NCBI RefSeq assembly: GCF_016863095.1
Contig: NZ_BOOF01000067.1
Location: 1 to 45,044 of the forward strand
Source of the DNA: Microbispora siamensis
GTDB taxonomy: Bacteria > Actinomycetota > Actinomycetes > Streptosporangiales > Streptosporangiaceae
DNA: 45,044 nucleotides
Reading direction: 5' to 3'
The position numbers and the translations under genes were made by a program. Shown here piece by piece: positions 31,004 through 37,988 of the stretch. The first letter of the stretch is position 1; each line of letters opens with the position of its first letter. The notes beneath the pieces are model-generated. The model was not told the origin of the DNA and ran no database searches. It saw nothing but the letters and a program-made list of their open reading frames with translations.

Positions 31004-31939
31004 TCATGGCGTCTGCTGGTCGCGGCGGGTCTGCTTCTTCTCGCGGATGACCGCGTGGGCGTCGGCGACGGGGCCTAGGTGAGCGAGCTTGTCGGGATTG
31101 ACGATCGAGCGGATGGTCTGGATGCGTCCGTCCAGGATGTCGAGCGTCCAGACGTTGCAGATGTGACCGTCTCGGTCGCGGATGATCGCACCCGGCTGGC
31201 CGTTCACCTCGTGCGCCTCCAGCACCGCGCCGATCTGGGCGAACGGCGGGATGGCGACGGACAGCACCCGGGCTACCTTCGCGACGCCGAAGAGGGGAAT
31301 CGTACTCCCGATCTTGCCGGCGCCGTCGTTGACCAGCTGGACGTCGGCGGCCAGCAGTTCCTGCAGCCCTGTGACGTCCCCCTCCCTCATCGCATGGAAG
31401 AACCGCCCGGCGAGCTGCTCGCGGGCCCGGCGATCCGCTTCGAAGCGGGGCCGGCCCGCGTCCATGTGACGGCGTGCCTGCACCGCGAGCTGGCGGCAGG
31501 CCGCCTCCGACCGCTCCACCGCGGCGGCGATCTCCCGGTAGCTGAAGGCGAACACCTCGCGGAGCACGAAGACCGCACGCTCGAGCGGGCTGAGCCGCTC
31601 CAGCAGGATCAGCGCCGCCATCGACAACGAATCGGACAGCTCCGCCGACCGCTCCGGGTCCTGGTAGGGGTCGGTCAGCAGCGGTTCGGGGAACCATGGC
31701 CCGACGTAAGCCTCGCGCCGGACGCGGGCCGAGCGCAGCACGTCGATCGAGATCCGCGTCACCGTGGCCGACAGGAAGGCCTTGGGTGACTCGGGCTGGG
31801 CCGGGGAACCTTCGTAGCGCAGCCAGGCCTCCTGAACGGCGTCCTCGGCCTCGCTCACACTGCCCAGGATGCGGTAGGCGATCGCGAAAAGCAGCGGCCT
31901 CAGTTCCTGGAAGTCCTCGACGCGAGTCACGCCGACCAT
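31004..31939 (-). CDS. ECF41-family sigma factor (intact)
   Basis: This 311-aa protein has region 2 (FAIAYRILGSVSEAEDAVQE), the ECF41 linker motif YVGPWFPEPL and region 4 (LSPLERAVFVLREVFAFSYR). Then comes a complete SnoaL-like C-terminal domain with the group's DGAGKI (DGGGK-type) and terminal NPDKLAHL motifs. ECF41 factors have no anti-sigma factor; the C-terminal domain sets their activity, and they normally transcribe one neighbouring oxidoreductase-type gene. Here that is the divergent SDR. ATG 31939 is used; GTG 31951 adds four residues. The last 18 codons run into IS-derived DNA, so the natural C-terminus may be slightly altered. Confidence 0.92.
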   Translation of the reverse strand: MVGVTRVEDFQELRPLLFAIAYRILGSVSEAEDAVQEAWLRYEGSPAQPESPKAFLSATVTRISIDVLRSARVRREAYVGPWFPEPLLTDPYQDPERSAELSDSLSMAALILLERLSPLERAVFVLREVFAFSYREIAAAVERSEAACRQLAVQARRHMDAGRPRFEADRRAREQLAGRFFHAMREGDVTGLQELLAADVQLVNDGAGKIGSTIPLFGVAKVARVLSVAIPPFAQIGAVLEAHEVNGQPGAIIRDRDGHICNVWTLDILDGRIQTIRSIVNPDKLAHLGPVADAHAVIREKKQTRRDQQTP

Positions 31940-31994
31940 TGATATCACCACTCAGGACAAAGGTGACATGGTGTCGCAGGTCACACTCGGGCGA

Positions 31995-32022
31995 TCTCAC
32001 ATCTCCGTCGGGCTATCTCGTC
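31995..32022 (+). promoter_or_regulatory. Candidate ECF41-dependent promoter of the SDR gene
   Basis: TCTCACA (31995-32001), a 17-bp spacer, then CGTC (32019-32022). ECF41 promoters are described as TGTCACA near -35 and CGTC near -10, so this matches 6 of 7 plus 4 of 4. A weaker alternative is GGTCACA at 31979 with CGTC at 32006 (20-bp spacer). The SDR start is 42 bp downstream. Confidence 0.6.
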
Positions 32023-32064
32023 CAGGGGGTTGTAACGGCTGAAAGCGGCAACAAGGAGCACACC

Positions 32065-32910
32065 ATGCAGAAGGTTTGGTTCGTCACCGGCTCGTCCCGC
32101 GGCCTGGGCCGCAACTTCGTGGAGGCCGCCCTGGCACGCGGCGACAAGGTCGCTGCCACCGCCCGGAACACCGCGAGCCTGCAGGCGCTGGCCGACACCT
32201 ATGGAGACGCGGTGCTTCCACTGGAGATGGACGTGACCGACAGGGCCACCGTCTTCGAGAGCGTGAAGCGCGCCAAGGAGCACTTCGGCCGGCTCGACGT
32301 CATCGTGAACAACGCCGGCTACGCCCAGATCGGCGCGGTCGAAGAACTTACAGAACAGGAACTGCGCGACCAGCTCGAGACCAATCTGTTCGGCGCGGTG
32401 TGGGTGGTCCAGGCCGCGCTGCCGTACCTGCGCGAGCAGCGCTCGGGGCACATCATCCAGCTTTCCTCGGCCGCCGGGGTCATCGCGATGCCGCTCGGCG
32501 GCGCGTACCACGCCTCTAAGTGGGCCCTGGAGGGCCTGAACGAGGCGCTCGCCGGCGAGGTCGCCGAGTTCGGCGTCAAGGTGACCATCATCGAGCCCGG
32601 CGGCTTCGCCACCCGGGACGGCAACAACCCCGACCCGCTCGCCAACGGCTACATGGCCAAGCCCGACCCGGCCTACGACGGTCTCCGTCAGCACCTCGGG
32701 TCGATGACAGGGAAGATGCCCGCAGGCGACCCGGCCGCCGCGGCACAGGCACTGCTGAAGCTCGTGGACTCCGCCAACCCGCCGGTGCGGGTGCTGTTCG
32801 GCAAGGGCTTCCACCCACTGATCGAGCGGGCCTACGCCGACCGGCTCAAGACCTGGGCCGACTGGCAGGACCTCTCAATCGAGGCACACGGCAACCTCGA
32901 AGCCCGCTGA
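32065..32910 (+). CDS. Short-chain dehydrogenase/reductase
   Basis: This 281-aa classical SDR has the cofactor motif TGSSRGLG (8-15), NNAG (82-85), and the catalytic Ser (about 134-135) with Y148 and K152 in YHASK. D56 in the EMDVTD motif helps place the adenine. It oxidises or reduces an unknown alcohol or ketone with NAD(P)(H). The ATG has AAGGAG six bases upstream. As the gene divergent from an ECF41 sigma factor it is the probable single target of that factor, and a matching promoter lies in the gap. Confidence 0.93.
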   Translation: MQKVWFVTGSSRGLGRNFVEAALARGDKVAATARNTASLQALADTYGDAVLPLEMDVTDRATVFESVKRAKEHFGRLDVIVNNAGYAQIGAVEELTEQELRDQLETNLFGAVWVVQAALPYLREQRSGHIIQLSSAAGVIAMPLGGAYHASKWALEGLNEALAGEVAEFGVKVTIIEPGGFATRDGNNPDPLANGYMAKPDPAYDGLRQHLGSMTGKMPAGDPAAAAQALLKLVDSANPPVRVLFGKGFHPLIERAYADRLKTWADWQDLSIEAHGNLEAR

Positions 32911-33045
32911 CTCAGGTGAGAGGCCGCGCAACCGGCGAGCGGCGCCCAGGTCGCCCAGGCCACCTGGGCGTCCGGGCGATCCGCTCGGCCGGTGAACCGG
33001 ATCGTCCTGACGGAGTCGGGGCCTGCCCCCACGTGGGCGGGATTG

Positions 33046-33164
33046 GCCACCTTGTAGACCTGGAAGATCCTGACCCGGCTGCGCTGCCGCCCGCAGCGCG
33101 CCACCACGATCATGCAACCATCCTTGTCCTGCAGCTCATAGAAGAAGGCCGCTACTCAGGATGA
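33046..33164 (+). pseudogene. C-terminal fragment of an IS5-family transposase (same family as 30531-31003)
   Basis: The plus strand reads ATL-stop-TWKILTRLRCRPQRATTIM, then after a one-base frame change TILVLQLIEEGRYSG and a stop at 33164. This corresponds to the very end of the transposase at 30531-31003 (LKTWKVLAKLRCCPRRATAIV), with an internal stop and a frameshift. Similarity to that copy is only partial, so it comes from a different insertion event or is much older. With the other fragment it brackets the ECF41/SDR pair. The 270 bp that follow hold nothing recognisable. Confidence 0.75.
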
Positions 33165-33435
33165 AAAGCGCTCAGTGTCAGCGTGAGAACAAACCGAACG
33201 CTCTTGTGGCGCCGGAATCGTGGTCCCCCCTGCGCGTCGATGCCTCCTGGACCAACTTCATTCGTCATGTGAAGCTCGGCGCTTTCGGTGGGGGCAGGGC
33301 TGCCGTCGGTGCTGAACAGCCGGCTTGCGGCGCCCCTCGCAGTCCGCGGCAAGGGCCGGGGGCGGCGCGAGGTGCGGGACAGGGAGCGTCACCGGCGCCG
33401 CCGGCCATGCACAGAAACGGCTGGTGGAGCTCCTG

Positions 33436-34077
33436 TCACGATGCGGAGTCGGCGGTGACTTCGAGACCGCGGGCTGCCACCACCTGTGCGCTGCCGTCGG
33501 CCAGGCGATAGCACAGGCCCACAACGGCGGCCTCGCCCGCGCCGACCCGTTCGGCGAGCACCCGAGAGCGGTCCAACAGCAGGTCGACCGTGTGCCTCAC
33601 ATGCTCAGCCAGGATCTCGTCGGCCTCCACGCGGCCTGCGGCCCGCGCCGCGAGCACACTGGGGGTCACCCGCTCGACGACGTCCCGGACGTACCCGGAC
33701 GGCACCATCCCGTCCTCCAGTGCGGCGCACGCGGCGGCGACCGCGCCGCACGAGTCATGGCCGAGGACCACCACCAGCGGGCAGTCCAGCACGTCCACCC
33801 CGTACTCGATGCTGCCCAGCACCTCCGTACCCGTCACGTGGCCGGCGGTGCGCACCACGAACAGGTCACCCAGGCCACGATCGAAGATGATCTCGGCGGC
33901 CAACCGGGAGTCGGAGCATCCGAACAGCACCGCGAACGGGCGCTGACCCGGTGCGATCTCGGCGCGGCGTGTCGCGTCCTGGTTCGGGTGCTCGGGGGCG
34001 CCGGCGACGAAGCGTCGGTTACCGGCGAGCAACAGCTCGAAGGCTTCCTTGGGAGTCGGAGACGTGATCTCGGCCAT
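33436..34077 (-). CDS. Beta-class carbonic anhydrase
   Basis: This 213-aa cytoplasmic zinc enzyme interconverts CO2 and bicarbonate. The zinc ligands are C54 and H107/C110 (CSDSR, GHDSCGA), and the catalytic D56-R58 dyad is present. Length is typical. ATG 34077 begins MAEITSPTPKEAFELLLAGN. No transporter domain is fused and no co-transcribed gene follows, so it is probably a housekeeping supplier of bicarbonate. Confidence 0.95.
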   Translation of the reverse strand: MAEITSPTPKEAFELLLAGNRRFVAGAPEHPNQDATRRAEIAPGQRPFAVLFGCSDSRLAAEIIFDRGLGDLFVVRTAGHVTGTEVLGSIEYGVDVLDCPLVVVLGHDSCGAVAAACAALEDGMVPSGYVRDVVERVTPSVLAARAAGRVEADEILAEHVRHTVDLLLDRSRVLAERVGAGEAAVVGLCYRLADGSAQVVAARGLEVTADSAS

Positions 34078-34303
34078 GACCGCAGCCTAAGCCACCCCCC
34101 GGCGCGGCCGTCGCGCTGCCCGGTCCTCGCACCGCCCGCTGCCTGTGGCGGCGTGGCCGCGGTGCCGGCACCCGGCTTCCACCGGCCCTGGTGCCGCGGA
34201 GCAGGTAACGATTCCAGCAAGGATCAAGGCGAAGTCCGGTCTGCGCTCTCATTCGCGTGTGTTTCCGGGCAAGGTGAAACACGTTCCCGAAAGGAGCAGG
34301 GCC

Positions 34304-34687
34304 GTGATCCCGCCCGCATCCCCCGCTTTCGACATCCGCTCGCGCCATGACCGTGACTGGGTCATCCTCACGGTCACGGGTGACCTCGACCGCAGCACCG
34401 CGGAGCGGCTCAAGGCCGCCGTCAGGACGGTCTGGAAGGTCGAGCCCGCCGGACTCGTGCTCGACCTCGCCGCGGTGTCGTTTTGCGACTCGGCCGGTCT
34501 GTCCGCCCTTGTGTACGTCCTGAGGGGCTGTCAGGCGCTCGACATCGGCATCGCCCTCGCGGCCGTCGAGCCCCGTGTCGAGCGCATTCTGTCCCTCACG
34601 CGCCTGCTGTCGGCCTTCGACCGGTACCAGTCCGTGGAGGAGGCCCTTGATGCCGGCGGAGACGGTCAGTCGTCCGGGTCTCCTTGA
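34304..34687 (+). CDS. STAS-domain anti-sigma-factor antagonist
   Basis: This 127-aa protein has the STAS fold: LTVTGDLDRSTAERLKAAV, then LVLDLAAVSFCDSAGLSALV with the phospho-acceptor S63. Unphosphorylated members bind an anti-sigma kinase and free a sigma factor. No anti-sigma or sigma-B-type gene adjoins it. GTG 34304 has AAGGAG seven bases upstream. The last 92 bp overlap the 3' end of the XRE regulator on the other strand. Confidence 0.9.
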   Translation: MIPPASPAFDIRSRHDRDWVILTVTGDLDRSTAERLKAAVRTVWKVEPAGLVLDLAAVSFCDSAGLSALVYVLRGCQALDIGIALAAVEPRVERILSLTRLLSAFDRYQSVEEALDAGGDGQSSGSP

Positions 34688-35501
34688 TCGGCACGACGGA
34701 CGCGAGGAGCGCGAGCTTGTCGGCACTGTCGGTGCCGGGGTCCGGGTGGAGGACGACGAGCGTCTGGCCGGTCACGCCGCTGACGCCCAATCTCTCCCGG
34801 TTCAGCCAGAGGTCACCGACCTGGGGGTGGTCGATGTGCTTGGGTGTGCCTTCGCACGTGTTCACGTCGTGGCGCGCCCAGAGCCTGCTGAAGCGGGGGC
34901 TGGCGAGGGAGAGTTCGCCGACGAGTTCGATGAATCGGGGGTCGTCCGTGTCGGTGCCGACGGACTCGCGGAAGCCGGCGACCATGCCCTGCGCGGCGTC
35001 CTCCCAGTCCGGATAGAGGGCCTGCTCGGCGGGGTCGAGGAAAACGTCCCGCAGGCGGTTGCCCCCCGCCACGAGTCGCGGCGACAGAGCGGTCGCCAGC
35101 GCGTTGGCGGCGAGGACGTCGAAGTAGCGGCCCTCCACGTACGCGGGGAGCGGGAGCGTGACGACGAGTTTGGCGATGCCAGGAGGGACGGTCTCCTTCC
35201 GGGGCCGCCGTCGCCGCCGCGGTTTTCCCGCCCCGAGACGTAGCAGGTAGGCCGTCGCGTCGTCGTCGAGCAGCAGCACGCGGGCGAGGGACTCGAGGAC
35301 CTGCGGGGAGGGGTTGCGGTCGCGGCCCTGTTCCAGGCGCAGGTAGTAATCGGCGCTGATGCCGGCGAGCATCGCGACCTCCTCCCGGCGCAGGCCCGGC
35401 ACGCGCCGTACGCCGACGGAGGGGATGCCGGCCTGTTCAGGAGTGACGAGCTCCCGTCGGGCGCGTACGTAATCGCCCAGAAGGTTCGATTCGTCGCTCA
35501 T
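34596..35501 (-). CDS. XRE-family regulator with MmyB-like ligand domain
   Basis: In this 301-aa protein the helix-turn-helix (about 12-75: RVPGLRREEVAMLAGISADY, YLRLEQGRDRNPSPQVL) is followed by a basic linker (RRRRRPR) and a PAS-like MmyB domain. Such proteins in actinomycetes repress a divergent dehydrogenase or hydrolase, here the esterase at 35662. The final roughly 30 residues after DSADKLALLASVV look unlike the family and run into the antisense of the STAS gene, suggesting the original stop was lost. Confidence 0.9.
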   Translation of the reverse strand: MSDESNLLGDYVRARRELVTPEQAGIPSVGVRRVPGLRREEVAMLAGISADYYLRLEQGRDRNPSPQVLESLARVLLLDDDATAYLLRLGAGKPRRRRRPRKETVPPGIAKLVVTLPLPAYVEGRYFDVLAANALATALSPRLVAGGNRLRDVFLDPAEQALYPDWEDAAQGMVAGFRESVGTDTDDPRFIELVGELSLASPRFSRLWARHDVNTCEGTPKHIDHPQVGDLWLNRERLGVSGVTGQTLVVLHPDPGTDSADKLALLASVVPIKETRTTDRLRRHQGPPPRTGTGRRPTAGA

Positions 35502-35661
35502 CGCCCCACTGTAATTCGCGCGCTTTCGTGCGTGCCTGGTCCTGTCACCCCCAGGATCGCGGGGGCTCTGGCTCTGTCGTCGGGTGAGCGGAAACCTCGC
35601 TTCCGGGACGAACGCCGGCGAAATCCGCTGGTGGTCCCTTCCGCGAACAAGGAGCTACACC

Positions 35662-36387
35662 ATGTCGACGTTTCTGCTCGTACACGGGGCCTGGCACAGC
35701 GGGCAGTGCTGGGAGCGGGTGGTCCCGTTGCTGGCATCGGCCGGGCATCGGGTGGTCGCGCCGTCGCTGACCGGCTTCGGCGACAAGGCGCATCTGCTCG
35801 GCCCCGAGATAGGGCTGGACACGCACGTCGACGACATCGTCAGGCTGGTCACCGAGGAGGATCTCACCGACGTGATCCTGGTGGGCCACAGCTACGCCGG
35901 GCTGGTCATCTCGTCCGCCGCCAACCGGATCCCGGAGCGGATCGCCCATCTGGTCTATCTCGACGCGATGGTCCCGGAGGACGGCGAGACCGCGCTCGAT
36001 GTGCATCCCGTGACCCAGGCCCTCATCGACCGTGCCGCGAAGTCCGAGGTCGGCTGGCGGATCCCGCCGATGCCCGAGTTGCCGCCGCCCTTCGGCCTGT
36101 TCGGGGTCACCGACCCGGACGACGCGGCGTGGCTGCGGACGATGCTGTCGGATCAGCCGGTGCTCTGCTTCCGGCAACCGGTCCGGCTGGACAACCCGGC
36201 CGTGCAGACGATTCCGCGGACGCACATCCACTGCGTCGCCGCCGTACCGGAGGGCATCGAGCGGCGGCCCGTCCCGGCGATACAGCCCAACGGCAGCCCG
36301 GCACAGGTGTGGGAACTGGAGACGGGCCACGACTGCATGATCACGATGCCGGCCGAGCTCTCCGAACTGCTGCTCAAGCTCGGCTGA
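35662..36387 (+). CDS. Alpha/beta-hydrolase (EstC/hydroxynitrile-lyase-like esterase)
   Basis: This 241-aa enzyme has an N-terminal oxyanion motif FLLVHGAWHSG, S77 in VGHSYAG, and the catalytic His223 in ETGHDCMITMPAEL, where the H-D-x-M-x-x-x-P pattern is typical of the EstC/salicylate-esterase-like group. It hydrolyses small esters; the substrate is unknown. ATG 35662 has AAGGAG seven bases upstream. It is divergent from the XRE regulator, its probable repressor. Confidence 0.9.
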   Translation: MSTFLLVHGAWHSGQCWERVVPLLASAGHRVVAPSLTGFGDKAHLLGPEIGLDTHVDDIVRLVTEEDLTDVILVGHSYAGLVISSAANRIPERIAHLVYLDAMVPEDGETALDVHPVTQALIDRAAKSEVGWRIPPMPELPPPFGLFGVTDPDDAAWLRTMLSDQPVLCFRQPVRLDNPAVQTIPRTHIHCVAAVPEGIERRPVPAIQPNGSPAQVWELETGHDCMITMPAELSELLLKLG

Positions 36388-36402
36388 CCCGCCCACTCGA
36401 GC

Positions 36403-36426
36403 CGCGCGGGCCCTTGCCCGGACGCG
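36403..36426. terminator. Hairpin between convergent hydrolase genes
   Basis: CGCG-CGGGC pairs with GCCCG-(GA)-CGCG around CCTT with a 2-nt bulge. It lies between two genes transcribed towards each other. No U-tract. Confidence 0.4.
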
Positions 36427-36447
36427 CCACTGATCCTGGACCTGTGG

Positions 36448-37362
36448 TCACTCACCATGCGCTTGACGTGCGGCCTGCTCGGTGACGCGCTCGATGGCCT
36501 GGACGGCGACGTCGGGCTGGTCGACGTAGATGTAGTGGCCGCTGTTCTTGGCCGTGCTCAGCTTGCTGCCGCTGGACAGCGCGAGCCACTTGCGCTGGCC
36601 CGCGGCCCACGCCTGCTCCAGGCGCGGCCCGTACTTGGGGACGGCCGCGAGGTACGGCTTGCCGTGCTGGATCACCTCCACCGGGATGTTCCCGGCGGAA
36701 CGGACCTTGCCGTCGGTGATGACGAGCTTCTCCGGGTTCTCGCCCTTGAACATCGCGAGGTTCTGTGCGCGCAGCTCGGCGGCCGGGCCGGTGGCGGACT
36801 CGGGGATCGCCTTCGTGATGTCGTCCATCATGGTGGGCGGGGTGGCGTCCATGAGGACCAGCCCCTTGACCCTGTCCTGGTGGTCGGGGGCGTACCTGGC
36901 GGCGATCAGCCCGCCCAGCGAGTGCCCGGCGAGGACGACCGGGCCGTCACCGGCGACGCGGTCGAGCACCCCGGTCAGGATCTTCCCGGTGCTGGAGAAG
37001 CTCTGCGGGCCGTCCGGCTGGTCGCTCGCGCCCGCGCCGAGCCGCTCGTAGGAACAGACCCGGTTCTGCTTGCTCAGCGTCTTCTGGATGGCGGCCAGCT
37101 TGTCCAGCCCGTCGCCGGCCCCGTGCAGCAGGATGATGACCGGCTTGTCCTTCTCCGGGGTGCCCGAACAGGACACGTTCACCGACCGGCCCGCGACATC
37201 GATTTTCTCGGTCCCGGAGATCGGGGCGGCATCGGCCGTCCGCGTGGCGGGGGCGAGGGGGTCCCAGTTCTCCAGCGAGTCGCCGTCGCAGCCGGCGACC
37301 CCCGCGCCGAGCACGGTGCAGCACAGCGCGGCCACAACGGGTGCCTTGATCTTGCGGAGCAT
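36448..37362 (-). CDS. Lipoprotein alpha/beta-hydrolase
   Basis: This 304-aa precursor has a lipoprotein signal (MLRKIKAPVVAALCCTVLGA then GVAGC, lipid-modified C25). The hydrolase fold follows: IILLHGAGDGLD for the oxyanion hole, nucleophile Ser in LAGHSLGG, and the catalytic His in KNSGHYIYVDQPD. It would act on esters outside the cell, tethered to the membrane. ATG 37362 is preferred over the longer frame because GGAGG lies just upstream and the lipobox distance is right. It is divergent from the nrdAB regulatory region; the 200-bp gap before the NrdR boxes shows nothing else. Confidence 0.88.
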   Translation of the reverse strand: MLRKIKAPVVAALCCTVLGAGVAGCDGDSLENWDPLAPATRTADAAPISGTEKIDVAGRSVNVSCSGTPEKDKPVIILLHGAGDGLDKLAAIQKTLSKQNRVCSYERLGAGASDQPDGPQSFSSTGKILTGVLDRVAGDGPVVLAGHSLGGLIAARYAPDHQDRVKGLVLMDATPPTMMDDITKAIPESATGPAAELRAQNLAMFKGENPEKLVITDGKVRSAGNIPVEVIQHGKPYLAAVPKYGPRLEQAWAAGQRKWLALSSGSKLSTAKNSGHYIYVDQPDVAVQAIERVTEQAARQAHGE

Positions 37363-37590
37363 GAGGTCCTCCAGTGAGCGAGTCGACGCCGGGGTGATGC
37401 GCACGGCGGTGTAGCGGGGAAGCGGACGGTGCGCCGTGGCTGCGATGTAACGCTACGGATCGGGCGGTCCGTGATCGTCCCCGCACGGTGGACATTCGCC
37501 GGTAGCTCGTGCGGGGGACAACCGTGGTCCGCCGGGGAGGGCCGCGATCGCCCTTCGGGCCGGGCGCACACAGGGTGCGTTACTCCTGTG

Positions 37591-37637
37591 ACGCGACATG
37601 TTGGGTGTGACTTTTCCTCGCCCCCTATATATGGTGG
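37591..37637 (+). promoter_or_regulatory. Tandem NrdR-like boxes over the nrdAB promoter
   Basis: Box 2 (37622-37637) is CCCCTATATATGGTGG, matching 12 of 16 positions of the NrdR consensus (acaCwAtATaTwGtgt) and covering the likely -10 (TATATA at 37626). Box 1 (37591-37606) is ACGCGACATGTTGGGT, 11 of 16. Their starts are exactly 31 bp apart, three helical turns, the spacing known for NrdR pairs. NrdR represses ribonucleotide reductase genes when dATP is high. Confidence 0.65.
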
Positions 37638-37639
37638 TC

Positions 37640-37845
37640 GCTGCAGCTGGTTCGTCCGTCCGTCCAGGGCGGCCGAGGCAAGAGGGAACCCGGTGGAAGT
37701 CCGGGACTGCCCCGCAGCGGTGAGTGGGAACGACCGTTGTCACACGCACTGGATCCGGCCTACCGGCGGATCTGGGAAGCGACAACCAGTAGGCAATGCG
37801 GCAACCTGGCCGCGCCGCCCACGAGTCCGAAGACCTGCCAGCGCG
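37640..37845 (+). ncRNA. Cobalamin (adenosylcobalamin) riboswitch upstream of nrdA
   Basis: The leader contains GCTGG at the start of P1, GGAACCCGGTGGAAGTCCGG-GACTGCCCCGCAGCGGT (core with the receptor-like stem), GTGAGTGGGAACGACCG, and the B12-box end AGTCCGAAGACCTGCCAGC, whose CCAGC closes P1. All conserved blocks of a cobalamin riboswitch are present and ordered. In Streptomyces the class Ia nrdABS operon is switched off by B12 in this way, so that the B12-dependent class II enzyme is used when cobalamin is available. The switch ends about 145 nt before the nrdA start. Confidence 0.92.
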
Positions 37846-37988
37846 CCGCGCACCGCGTGAACGGGTGTGCGGCTGGTCGGAGGCCGCGCGGGACGGCCGA
37901 TGGCTCTGGCGCGCCGCTTTCGCGTGCTCGCCGGCATGCCTCCTGCGCGCTGCCTCGGGCTTTGGGGACCGAGCGCGAGGAGAGAGCT

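Noticed and set aside
37737..37988. N-terminal extension of NrdA by 84 codons
   Set aside because: The stretch is the cobalamin riboswitch and leader. A proper ribosome site precedes GTG 37989 and homology starts after it.
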